Shown one piece after another: positions 44,141 to 55,135 of a stretch of DNA of 64,000 nt (position 1 is its first letter; every line of letters begins with the position of its first letter). The stretch comes from Adiantum capillus-veneris (taxonomy: Eukaryota > Streptophyta > Polypodiopsida > Polypodiales > Pteridaceae), in the NCBI GenBank assembly GCA_014529385.2, contig CM043966.1, forward strand, positions 143,206,711 through 143,270,710, in the 5' to 3' direction. The position numbers and the translations under genes were made by a program. The notes under the pieces were generated by a model. It was not told where the DNA came from. It ran no database searches and saw only the letters and a program-made list of their open reading frames with translations.

Positions 44141-45885
44141 ATAGTAGATGGCTAGTCTACGTGGTGCTTGGGGGACATAGTCCACCACAAGCATGTCATC
44201 TTGCATGCAAATAGTAAATAATGAAGACATAAGAGAAATAAAGAAAAGAAATTGCTTCAATAAAAACACTTTTACATCGATGTCTTGTTTGGCGTCCAAA
44301 TAGGAATATTTTAATTCATTTGATTTGCTCATTGGATGATCTAGCAACATTCATTACTTAGCATATGTCCTCAAAATTCTTTCTATACAACTGATGTATA
44401 TGCGTATAAAGTTCCTTACCTTTGGGTAATAGTTTATCCACATATTTGAGGAACCTTGCTAGTTGAAAAAGTCTTCAAGCTACTCAAATTCATTCTGAAT
44501 AATAAGTGTTTTAATAAGAGGAAGTCATAGGCTTACTTGAGAGGCACAACTTTCAGCCAGCTAGGTGGTAACGTGAGACTATAACCCAATCAATTACCCT
44601 TTTCATAAAGTGAAAAGCTTTTTTGTTAACCATTGCATGAGTTTGGTGGTGTATATATTTATCACCCTTGCAGTCCTTGCTCGTGTTTAGTCATTTAGAA
44701 GCCTTATTGGACATGGTACAACAACCATTTGTTGAATGCATCTTAAAAGACCTTTGGTGCCCTAGCCAAATATTTTATCCTTTGTATAATGTAGTATGAT
44801 GTCCTTTTATCTTTAGAATAATATTTAAAAGACCACTTAGATAATTTTTGTAGCAATATATGCACATTTTGTGACCTTTCAAATATTGAGAAACATATTC
44901 AAGCATATGTCTTATTCTCAAGTATTGTAAGTTGAAACATTGTCATCATAATATTAATTGTAGCTTAAATACCGCAGTGTCATTTAGCTAGAAAGACATG
45001 GGCTTTAAGCACAATCTTTTTTCTCATCGAATATTCATGTGACACAAAACTTTGTGTGTCAACCATAGTAGTAGGATGTACATCTACCATCCTAGGTAGC
45101 CATTGAGATATGCTACTAAAATAGTGCGAATCCTTGTGCATTATGGAAAAGCATAATTTTCATACGAACATGAAAAATCAAATACATAATGAAAAATGAG
45201 TGTACCTCTTCCTTCTTTAAAAGAAGAGCAAGTATGATTGTTTGAATAATGTCCTTGGTTTTAATCTTCATCCATAGAGGACAATCAACTCTTTATGAGC
45301 AATTCCTTCATGAGATGCTCAAGTTGGTGCTTAATGTTATTTTATTTGGACTCATCTTGCAAGTATGGATGTTTTGCCTTGCATTTGTTGTTACTTTCAT
45401 CTTTTGATTGCTTACAACATTCAAAAGAAAGTGCATTCTCTTTATGGGAATAGATTCATGACATGCATGATGTGAATTGCTTTCCTTGCTTCATAATAGA
45501 TCTTGAGAATCTCAAGAGGATATCTTTCCTCTTTGAGAGAAATCCATATGCATTCTTTGAGTTACTCACGCAATTCAAGACTAATTTTAAAATCTAGAAA
45601 CGAGAGTGCTTCTATTTTGAATAGAAAAACTAAGACATAAATTTTTCAACATAATTAACAACAATTCATTTATTGCAGACTTTATCTTAATATCCTTCTT
45701 GGAATTGATAACTATTCTTTGAAATTAACACATCTCTTTGATCATCAAATTTTCCTTTCTTAACTCAAATAATATCCTTATTGAAAAAGAAAGAAACCTT
45801 TGAATTTTTTGAATCTCGCCTTGAGATGGTGGAGTCTCTTAAATCAAGCCTCTCCATACAAAAAGAAGGCAACCTAGTCTCTTAT
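44141..45885 (-). mobile_element. Possible minus-strand gypsy-type remnant with primer-binding-like site
   Basis: gtctcttataccaat at 45877-45891 is, on the minus strand, attggtataagagac, close to the TGGTATCAGAGC primer-binding type. At 44146-44200 the string gatggctagtctac..ggtgcttgggggacatag..caccacaagcatgtc matches the 3' untranslated part of the chromovirus near 60790-60845. The two ends fit a minus-strand element with little coding content left. The body has no recognisable domain. Confidence 0.35.
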
Positions 45886-45891
45886 ACCAAT

Positions 45892-47170
45892 GTAACAAAA
45901 TTATAGAGAACTAGAATGCCACCATAACTTGAACATGATCAAAATAAGTGATTCATAACATAAATCACCTAACCATAAGTAGAAACGTAAAGATATAGGG
46001 ATAGATAAATAGAAACTTAAAGATATATAAATAGATAAATCCATTATCATCGATTGAGGTCACATATGACCCATGGGACTAACAAGGCATACAAAATTTG
46101 TAACTCCTCTCTAGAAGGGGAAGGTGAAATGGTTGATACAAATAGAAATGGGACGCGAGGATCTCAAAGCATGGGCAAATATATAGGGTCTCAGTACAAC
46201 GACCTTGGGGGGATGACAACAACAAAACAACAAAAAAGAAAACTAGTGGGAAACTAAGGGGGCGGTCAACATTGGGTGGTGGGCTTGTAGGGCAAGGAGT
46301 TCAAAAGTCTTGGACGATGGACCATCTACCACAATAAATTTCCCACTTACCCTTGGCGTGATCCCTGGCAACCTTCTTTAGCTCTATCCCTTTGTTTTTC
46401 AATTGTGATAGAGTAAGCTCTTCTGCAAGCCAAAACATGGTATTTTTGAAGGCGAGATTGTCGAAGTTGGTGAAGACTATCTTCATTATTATTGAAGTGA
46501 AGAATGGCATGACCATTTGGAATGCATTCATTGTGCCTTTGGTCTATCTTGGTGCTGATGCTTGACACAATGCTAACATCGAGCCATATTTGTGGAAGGG
46601 CATGTTGGATAATCATGATAAACTTGTAGAGATTGGTGCTCGATTTGAGTGTTGAGGGAAGCCCTTTGATGCAAACTTTGAGTGAGTTTTATTGGCAAAG
46701 GTCTCGTTCGCAAAGCTTCAAAGAAGCGTGCACCTCCATAGTTGAAGAGATTCGTGTGGTCACATCCTTGGTTTGTTTTTCAATCTTTGACTCTACCTCT
46801 TCAAATTTTGTGGCTGTTAATTTTGCCATCATGAATCTTGGCCTCAAGCACGCTGATGCATGCTTTGAGGTCTCTCTTTTCTTTGAGCACTTGGGTGTGA
46901 GAGTGAGTTGTAGTCTCTCGATACATTTGTACTTTCTTGGGATATTGACCACATAAGCAAGAAAGGGATGGCTGCAACTTATCAAGGGGAGAGTAGGCCA
47001 AGGGGAGTTACTCTTTGACCTAATGGCAAAAGGAGAGGGAGAAAGAAACCCCCAACCTCTGTGTTTGGTGCATAGTGTAGGGTAGTGTGAACCTATCCTC
47101 TAATAGAGCTCCTCTAATAGAGCTTAAGGTAGGCCAAAATCTCACTTTACACACGCATGCACGCGTGCGT
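45892..47170 (-). other. Unassigned DNA with coiled-coil-like minus frames
   Basis: Minus frames at 46689-47001 contain LKEKRDLKACISVLEAKI and EEVESKIEKQTKDVTTRI, charged heptad-like sequence across a frame change. They could be a retrotransposon gag remnant or chance; no capsid or zinc knuckle accompanies them. Confidence 0.3.

Positions 47171-47171
<1 letters not shown>

Positions 47172-47266
<95 letters not shown>
47172..47266. repeat. Compound microsatellite (CA)n(GA)n
   Basis: CA from about 47172 to 47219 passes directly into GA to 47266. A second compound tract, (CT)n then (CA)n, lies at 47475-47560; 47267-47474 between them is unassigned. Confidence 0.97.
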
Positions 47267-47269
<3 letters not shown>

Positions 47270-47474
47270 AGGAGAAGAAGAAGAAGAAGAGAGAAAGAGC
47301 TTCAATCCGGCTCTCACCCCAGCTCATAGGGGAAATGATGAGCTACACATTGTGCAATGTAGGCTTTGAGTTCAAGTGATTGAGGGTGAGCTTGGGGGCT
47401 TAGCATTACTCGCTAGGGCTGCCTTGAGCCTAGGGGGATAGGGTTGGTGCACGAACCACTGAGCCTAAGTTTTT

Positions 47475-47560
<86 letters not shown>
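47475..47560. repeat. Compound microsatellite (CT)n(CA)n
   Basis: About 26 bases of CT followed by about 60 bases of CA. 47561-47830 beyond it is unassigned. Confidence 0.97.
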
Positions 47561-47564
<4 letters not shown>

Positions 47565-50282
47565 TTGGTCACTTTACTTTGCCTGGGTAGCTTCTTCTTG
47601 AATTCACACACACTTAACTCTTGCTTTAGTCTCAATAGTCTGATCTAATGGTTATACTGTCTTGTGTAGTGCTCACCTTGAATAAGTAACCCGCATGATA
47701 GACTCTGGCTATTGGAGCTAACAGATGTACTGATTTACATAGCTTACTTTAACCTAATGGATGTTTGCATGGGTTCATATATATTCTTCACCCACATGCA
47801 AAGGGAACATACCAATTTACAATAAACCTTAGGGTGGGCGCGCGCACACGCACACACATCACATGGGGCTTTACCTTATAGACCAACTTTAACACATGGC
47901 TACTACTGGTTAGCTTCTTGCTTATATATTGTTAGGGATTATGCCTAATACTCATATGTGGTCTAAAGGGTTCTCTAAGCTAAAGCAATGTTAATCTTTT
48001 GGTGGTGGGACTCCCCCTTAACACTCCTATTTTGTAGACTCATTGGGTATTTCCCTCTAGTTTTTGGCGATGATCGTGGCTAACGAGTGCACATTGAATT
48101 AACCCTCTTCTCCCAAGGCGTTGACTTCTATGCTACCCGCCTATTGCTTCATACACTCCTGATCCCCCCTTATCTCTCTTCCTTTGTCGCTTTCCCTCAT
48201 CCCCCTTTGTCTTCATGTTACTACACTGTAAAGTGGCTCCATAGATGATGTCGTGTGCTGGCTCTCACAAAAACTGAGATGTAGCTATCAATGGGGATTG
48301 GAGCTCTTGTACCGATGCTGGATAAAGCTAACTCCACTCAAGAGGCTTACCTACTTAAACAAGGTGAGGGGTTGTTTTACACCCTCACTTAGCCTTGTTT
48401 ATTTTATTGTTAAAGAGAGAGTGACTCCGGTTTTACTGCTTGTGCCATGGAGATTACTGAGAAACCAGTTGTTGCACAAGTCAAGAATTTATTTTTTCAC
48501 TATGGTCGACTACATAAAGTTGAAACTATTTGGTTTTTTAGGAAAGCTACCTCTATTGCAAAAGGTTGTTCTTGAGCTCTTCTTTGACTCAATTAGCCTC
48601 ACTTAGCCTTGAGTATAATGTATTACTAGCTTTTTTGATGCATTCTCCCTATTGGTTGAGGCCAAACTGATCTCTCTGGTTTGGTTAAAAAAATCTCACC
48701 ACTCTGTGCTTTGCTTTTAATGGTAGCTCCCTGGACTGGTTTGTGAAAATATCTTGATTGTTTTGAGGGAATGGTTCTAGAATACTTTGAGTTGTATACT
48801 GCTTGCATGATCTTGTTATCTCAGTTATCTTTTGGTTTTGCACTTACTATGATAAAAGAAACATGTGGTTTGATTATTTTTGGGGGGATTGATTGAGCAA
48901 TGTTGGCTCCTTCCCAGGGTTCCCTTGCAAATTTGGGTAAAATGTCCCACTTCTTTTTTATGATGGTGTGGTGGTGATATGATACCTACTAGGTATCTTG
49001 ACTAGTCCTTGGATTTACATTTTTATGAGAGAAGCTTCTCCTTCATTTGATAACAAGCTTGATGTTGTATATTCTCACTCCCGTAGGGGTTACACTTAGG
49101 AAGGATGGCTAGTATGGCTGTGGTTAATGAGATTGGCTGTGATTTTGGTTTGACTGTACTTCACCAAGGGGTTATCAAAGCTTATATAGACAATGATTTC
49201 TATGGCAGTACATTATTGACAACTGGTTCTTGTCTTCATAGGATATGGAACTAAAGAAATTCAATCTGGCTCTAGGGTTGAATAGATGATTTATGACTTA
49301 CGATCAAAACTTTGGCTTATACCGAGTATAGCTGAACTCCTTTACTGACTAATAGCTCTAGTTCTAAGGGCCTTAATATACTTAAATGTCGGATTTTGTA
49401 GACCATGGCTTGATACTTTGGCTTATACTACGGGTTCTAATGGGAGTATTTTACCTACTTGCTAAATAAAAAACTCTAGGAAACTTTTTGCTTTATACCG
49501 ACCAAATATTGTTGGTGTCAATAGGTGATAAATAATCTCAATAGTCTATGGATTTTTCACTTAATATGTTTCTATGAACCTGGTTATTTATAGGTGGTAT
49601 TGGATTGCTAGGTTATGATTCGAAGTATTAACGGCCATCTGGATGATGGCAGCCATCTGCTTGCTTCGAATGCTTAGCCGATATAGTGGTATTAAGCTTT
49701 TTTCTACTTTGTTTTTGTTGATAGAATTAAAAAATAGGCTACTTTTTTTTGGCTTGAGATGACTACCTGGTATGAGGTTAAGAAATTTTTCTATTTAAAA
49801 ATGTTTTGGTGATATGGTTAACTTCACTGACTGATTGCTGGCTTGGGTTGTTTCACCTACTTACTAACACACGTGGCTCACCTGTGCTGCATACTTTGGT
49901 GACAAGAATTTCATAACCTACCTAGGGCTGGGCTTACACTCATCTGATAGTCTTGATTTGCTACTCCTAGGTAATAAAATTGGTATTAGTTCTGACTCAT
50001 GTTTGACTAAGAACATTGCTAGCTCCTGATGATTTCATAGATCTGTTGTTTATAGGAATTTTGAACCTTTACTTTTGAAACTAGTAGAGCTATATGACCT
50101 GGCAGTGCTTGGGCATCTAATGGCTTGGAATGCCTAGCTGATATAGTACTTTTAAGCTTTGTAATGATGTCATAAAATATAATATCTAGCTTTACCAAAT
50201 GATTTTCTCATTTAAACTGATCATTTAATATGGGAAGATAAAAGGGGAACAAGATTTAGGATATAGATATGTGCTTCTAGAA

Positions 50283-50565
50283 CTATCTCAACAAGGGACC
50301 AAAAGGAGAAATGGTTGCATCTCAATAGGGGTCCAAAAGGAGACGGTCTACCAAAGAGCAATGTGCAATAAGCGCTTCTAGATTTACCCCACAACAAGGG
50401 ACCAAGAGGAGACATGGTTACATCTCAATAGGGGTCCAAAAGGAGGTAGTCTATCAAAGGTCAACGTGCATTTAGACCTATCTCAACAAGGGACCAAGAG
50501 GAGAGATGGTTACATCTCAATAGGGGTCCAAAAGGAGGTAGTCTATCAAAGATCAATGTGCATCT
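50283..50565. repeat. Three tandem units of about 100 bp in the solo LTR
   Basis: caacaagggaccaa.aggaga, then atctcaataggggtccaaaa, recur with starts at about 50289, 50392 and 50484. The other LTR of the family has a single unit, so the expansion is copy-specific. Confidence 0.85.
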
Positions 50566-51075
50566 AATGGAGCTTAGAAGACCTTAGGGTTAGCTTCATT
50601 AAAGACCTCCAAAAGTTAGTGTTAAAAAGTCCTTTGACCTTAGGCATTGACCTTAGGCAAGCTAGGGTTGACCTTGAGGTGGGAATCCTACCCAAGCATG
50701 AGGTGCTTGTCAGCTTGCTAACTAAAGTGCTTAAAGTGTTTGTGGGAACCTTGCCTAAGCTTGAGGTGACTCTCATGCTTAAATGACTAAGGTTCTTGAA
50801 GTCTTCAATTCAACGATAAACTCTCAAGAGGCATAAATGGTTTCCATGCTTAATTGACTAAGTGCTTGAAGTGTTCAATTCAAACCAAATGACTTAAGAA
50901 GCATAAAAGACACATGTCAAAATCCTCCACATGTGGCCCTCATGATGTGCTCGAATCCTATTGGATAGGCTTTAAAGGGGTCCAATGAGAATTTAGATGC
51001 ATAAAAATAAATAATTAAGTTCTTTCTCTCAAAGAGTAAAAAGAGGACACATGTCTAAATGATATAATTAAATAA

Positions 51076-51076
<1 letters not shown>

Positions 51077-51131
<55 letters not shown>
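51077..51131. repeat. (GA)n microsatellite in solo LTR
   Basis: About 55 bases of GA at the position where the related LTR also carries GA tracts. Confidence 0.97.
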
Positions 51132-51135
<4 letters not shown>

Positions 51136-53190
51136 TACTCTCCCACACACACACACATACATTCTCCCATTGTGTGGAGTGCAAAGTGCTAGAGCTCCAT
51201 CTCTTTCTCCAACCTTGTTGAGAAGTTGAGAGCCTACACCAACAATCTTGGCTATGGAATGCAAATCCAACCAAGAACCATTCTTCAATGCTTAAGATTT
51301 CCATATTCTTCATCTTCATTACTATGCTATTATGCTATGCTAATCAAGAAGAGTGATGATAAGTGATAACTATTTCTTTCTCCTATGAATGATTCTTCTT
51401 CCTCTTCCCTATCCTCATTCCTCGCTAGCTTTCTCCACCTTCGAAGGTGTTTGAGGCCTTGGGACTGAGGCTTGGGATAGTTAATGCTTTTTGCAAAGTT
51501 TATGTTATGCTTGTGATGCATGAAGCTTTCCATATTCATTGCATCACCTAGGTCACAAGGATCACAAAGATTGTATTGTACCAAGTCTTTCTTGATGGGA
51601 GAATCTATAATACAAACGCCTTTTGGAGGCGGGACCGGGCTCCAAGTAAATCCGGTTCTCAAATATTGTCATGTTCTCTAATATCTCTCTCTTGCAAAAG
51701 TATTGTTCATACCAAGTTAATTAAGTACTATGTTTATGTTGCTACCATCAATTAAGTTCACCCTCTATGTTCTCAAAGTGGTCTCACAAAAGTGCTTCCT
51801 TTAATTCTCTTAATTCCGCTATTCTCAAAGTTCATAGGCCATTCCCATTACAAATACTATACCCTATGGTAGGTATAATTTGGGTTTTCTTGGATCACCC
51901 ACTCTCTTATGATCTTGGTTGAGTTGTGATACATGACTATTGATATTTTTTTCATTAGTGACTTGTTTGCAAAAAACACTATAAACCATAAGTGGTTGGC
52001 TATAAGGCTTATTGGAAGCAATGCGTAATGGATGTTAACATATGGTTTTTTTGACTCTAATAGGAAATTTCTACCTCAGATGTAGGTTCAACTTGGCAGA
52101 GACTGTCACCTAAATGATTGGATAATAGTTGGCATATCTTCTTAAACAATGTGAGTGAACCTCACTAAGGGGTTGGATATTAGCTCATTGAGGATCTTGC
52201 TTATAACACATGTAAAATTTTAGGCCTATTTATTGATTACAAAAACCACTTTAGATTGTAAGTAGCTCTAGAAAGAAGGTTGCTTCGAAATAATGCCACT
52301 TGCTGGCTCGGAATACCTTTGTTGATTCTGGGCTGCTAGGTTTTTCTACTTGGTTATGTTTTGATGTCAGACACATTAAACTATTCACTTTAGCCCATTT
52401 AGGTTGGAAAAGGGGTGTTTTCATCACAAACCTAGCTTATCAATGGTGCATGCTTTGAGGAATGTTGGTTCATAACTTACCTAATGCCTAATTGATATTA
52501 CCTTCTACTAACTAGCTAGTGCTAATGATTATTTAACTGGGAAGCATTTAACATTGGTAACTCCTAAATTGATCGTCTTAAAATTTAGTCAGTTGTATTG
52601 TATATATAGTTAGTGAATAAACCTTAGATTGGTTGGACTAAGATGTGATTAAACCATTTTTAGACCATAGAGTTCATTAGAAATAAGAACACCTTAAAGC
52701 TTGAAAGTGGTTTGACAATAAGGCTTCATGGGATTAAAAATGGTCAAAACACTTGGATCAGAAGGGGTGATGACCTTCTAATCAGAACTTATCTAATTAG
52801 TATGTATAATTTCCTTTAAAAAATGGGTTACCTACTTACTTTTACAACCTATTTTGAAGATACCACTTGAATTAGACGGGGTGATGCCCTTTTAATCACA
52901 AGCCTAAAAATGAATTTTATAAAATCGTGTTGAAACAAATATTTTACTTAATAAGGAGGAGTAATTGCTTCCAAATCTCACTGTGACAGTCTCATTGCAT
53001 TTTTTCTGGGAATGGATCCTTGGTGAATTTCATTCTTCATGGATGGTAGGTATAAGTTTAAAAAGGTTTAAAGTAGGAAATGTATAACAACTCATAGCGT
53101 TCGTTGACACCTGTAAAACATATTCAAGGCTAACAAATATGTTGTTTTGTTTATATGGATGTAGGTGAGGACTCTATGTTTATAAGTATT

Positions 53191-53874
53191 TGTAATGGAA
53201 ATGGCCTATGAACTTTGAGAATAGTGGAATTAAGAGAATTAGAGTGAACATTTTTATGAGTCTACTTTGAAAACATAGAGGGTGAACTTAATTATCCGTA
53301 GCAACATAACCACTATACTTAATTAACTTGGGATGAACAATACTTTTGCAAGAGAGAGAGAATTAGAGAACATGACAACAGTTGAGGACCGGATTTATGT
53401 GGAGCAGGTCCCCCCTCCAACGATAGGCTTTTGTATTATAGATTCTCCCATCAAGAGAGACTTGGTACAATACAATCTTTGTGTTCCTTTTGACCTAGGT
53501 GATGCAATGAAGATGGAAAGATTCATGCATCACAAGCATAACATAAACTTTGTAAAAGCATTAACCATCCCCGGCCTCAGTCTCAAGGCCTCAAACACCT
53601 TCAAAGGTGGAGAGAGCTAGCGGGGAATGAGGGTAGGGAAGAGGAAGAAGAAGCATTCATAGGAGAAAGAAATAGTTTTTCACTTATCATCAGTCTTCTT
53701 GATTAGCATAGCATAATAGCATAGTAATGAAGATAAAGAAGATGGCAAGCTTAAGCATTGAAGCATGGCTCTTGGTTGGATTTGCATTCCATAGCCAAGA
53801 GTGTTGGTGTAGGTTCTCAACTTCCCAACAAGCTTGGAGAAGGAGATGGAGCGCTTGCACTTTTCACCTCACAC

Positions 53875-53942
<68 letters not shown>

Positions 53943-53965
53943 CGCTTGCACTTTTCACCTCACAC

Positions 53966-54016
<51 letters not shown>

Positions 54017-54921
54017 ATACCCCCCAAGCTAGCCCCCTCCTTGATTTGGTCGACCCACCCTTCTAGATCTTGGTGGAAGCTCATTGGACCCCTTCAAGCC
54101 TAGCCAATCATCATGCAAAGTGCATATCAAGCAAGCATGCTAGCCTTGGAACAAGTGTCCCCCTTCCCCTTTGAGAGAGAGGACTTGATAAATGCATACA
54201 CAATTAATTAAATTAGCTAAATTATCATTGGACCCCTTGAGAAGCCAACCAATAGGCTTTAGGCACCTTACGAGGGCAACATGGAGAGGAATTTGACATG
54301 TGTCCTTGTTGCCTCCTTGGACTAGGCTTGCCTTGTGTGAGGGTCACGGGTGTGTGTGTTCCCCTAGTTGTAGGGCTTGTCCCTTCCTTGTAGAGATCCC
54401 TATTGACTTTTGGAACACCTTAAGCCCCTCATGCTTGGAGAAGGTTCCCACCTCAAGCTCAACTCTATCAAGCTTGGAGAATGTTCTCACATCAAGCTCA
54501 GCCCTAGCACCTCAAGCACGACAAACACCTCAAGCAAGACAAGCACCTCAAGTACCTTAGTCATCAAGCACGAGAAGCACCTCAAGCACCTTAACATCAA
54601 GCACGGAAAGCACCTCAAGCACCTTAGTAAGCAACCACGACAAGCACCTCAAGATTGGGCCGGGTTCCCACCTCAAGCATAGCCCTAGCTTGCCTAAGGT
54701 CAAAAGACTTTTAACACTAACCTTTGGAGGTCTTTTAATGAAGATAACCCTAAGGTATTTAAGCTCCATTAGCTAGCCTTGCTCTTTGACAAACCATCTC
54801 TCATTTGGACCCCTTTAACTTTGGCCCCGTGTTGAGATAGATCAATAAGCACATGTCTATATTCTGCCACCCTTGTTCTCGTTTATTCTCCCACATTGAA
54901 TGATAAGTTTAATATGATAAA
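53191..54921 (-). repeat. Chromovirus 3' LTR, main part (split by Copia-3)
   Basis: On the minus strand this continues the LTR begun at 60665-60610. It ends ...ccatttccattaca at 53191. It is inverted relative to the solo LTR, together forming an inverted pair of about 1.7 kb around a 1.3-kb spacer. Within it, gatggagcgcttgcactttt plus a (GA)n tract is duplicated (53847-53937; 53937-54014). Confidence 0.82.
53877..54014. repeat. Duplicated (GA)n block
   Basis: Two GA tracts (53877-53937; 53969-54008) separated by a copy of the unique segment that also precedes the first (ggagcgcttgcacttttcac). A whole segment was duplicated as well as the microsatellite. Confidence 0.9.
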
Positions 54922-55135
54922 TGTAGAGTGTGCAGGTGATGGAGAAGGTAGGAAAGAAGACTACACACACACACCAACACACATCGAGACACACACACAC
55001 AATCGTTACCCTGCAGCAGCCATTCAACAAGCTGCTCTTCTCTTCTTGTCTTTTGAACTATTATCCAAAGTATATTTACAACATAGTATAGTTAGTGTCC
55101 AGCCGCCCATAGCACAATGGACATATTCTTTAACA
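54922..55135 (-). repeat. Copia-3 3' LTR
   Basis: 214 bp. Contains (CA)n and acacatcgagacacacac. The pol stop codon (TAA, 55130-55132) lies inside its first bases in minus reading (gtgttaaag). Confidence 0.93.

Larger units (their letters stand above)
50168..51852 (+). mobile_element. Solo chromovirus LTR (plus orientation)
   Basis: TGTCATAAAATATAATATCTAG...CATTCCCATTACA, 1685 bp. It aligns with the split 3' LTR of the minus-strand chromovirus (53191-54921 plus 60610-60665) in opposite orientation. No internal sequence follows on either side, so it is a solo LTR. Flanks aatga and aataC agree in only the first three bases. Its minus strand carries a 110-codon frame (51330-51662) whose CIIDSPIK.DLVQYNLC part is also open in the other LTR; probably chance. 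Confidence 0.8.
47831..53190 (+). mobile_element. Older, diverged Penelope-like pseudo-LTR region
   Basis: Three ordered matches to the young copy: ttagggtggg..acacac (47831; 40037), aaacaaggtgagggg...ccctcacttagccttg (48358; 40445), and taacaact.ata...acctgtaaaaca.attcaaggctaaca (53085; 34563 and 41950). A start codon atggag near 48449 sits where exon 1 lies at 40536. Internal repeats occur (aatgcttagccgatatag at 49676; aatgcctagctgatatag at 50130). A chromovirus solo LTR at 50168-51852 splits the region. No RT sequence is left. Confidence 0.55.

Noticed and set aside
47087-47369. Open frames of THTHTH, RERERE or SLSLSL type here and at 24300, 37620, 40041, 42276, 51060 and 53760-54100
   Set aside because: They are translations of (CA)n and (GA)n microsatellites and carry no protein signal.
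51330-51662. Frame with CIIDSPIK.DLVQYNLC in both chromovirus LTRs as a gene
   Set aside because: It lies inside LTRs, lacks a known domain, and the shared part follows from common ancestry of the LTRs.
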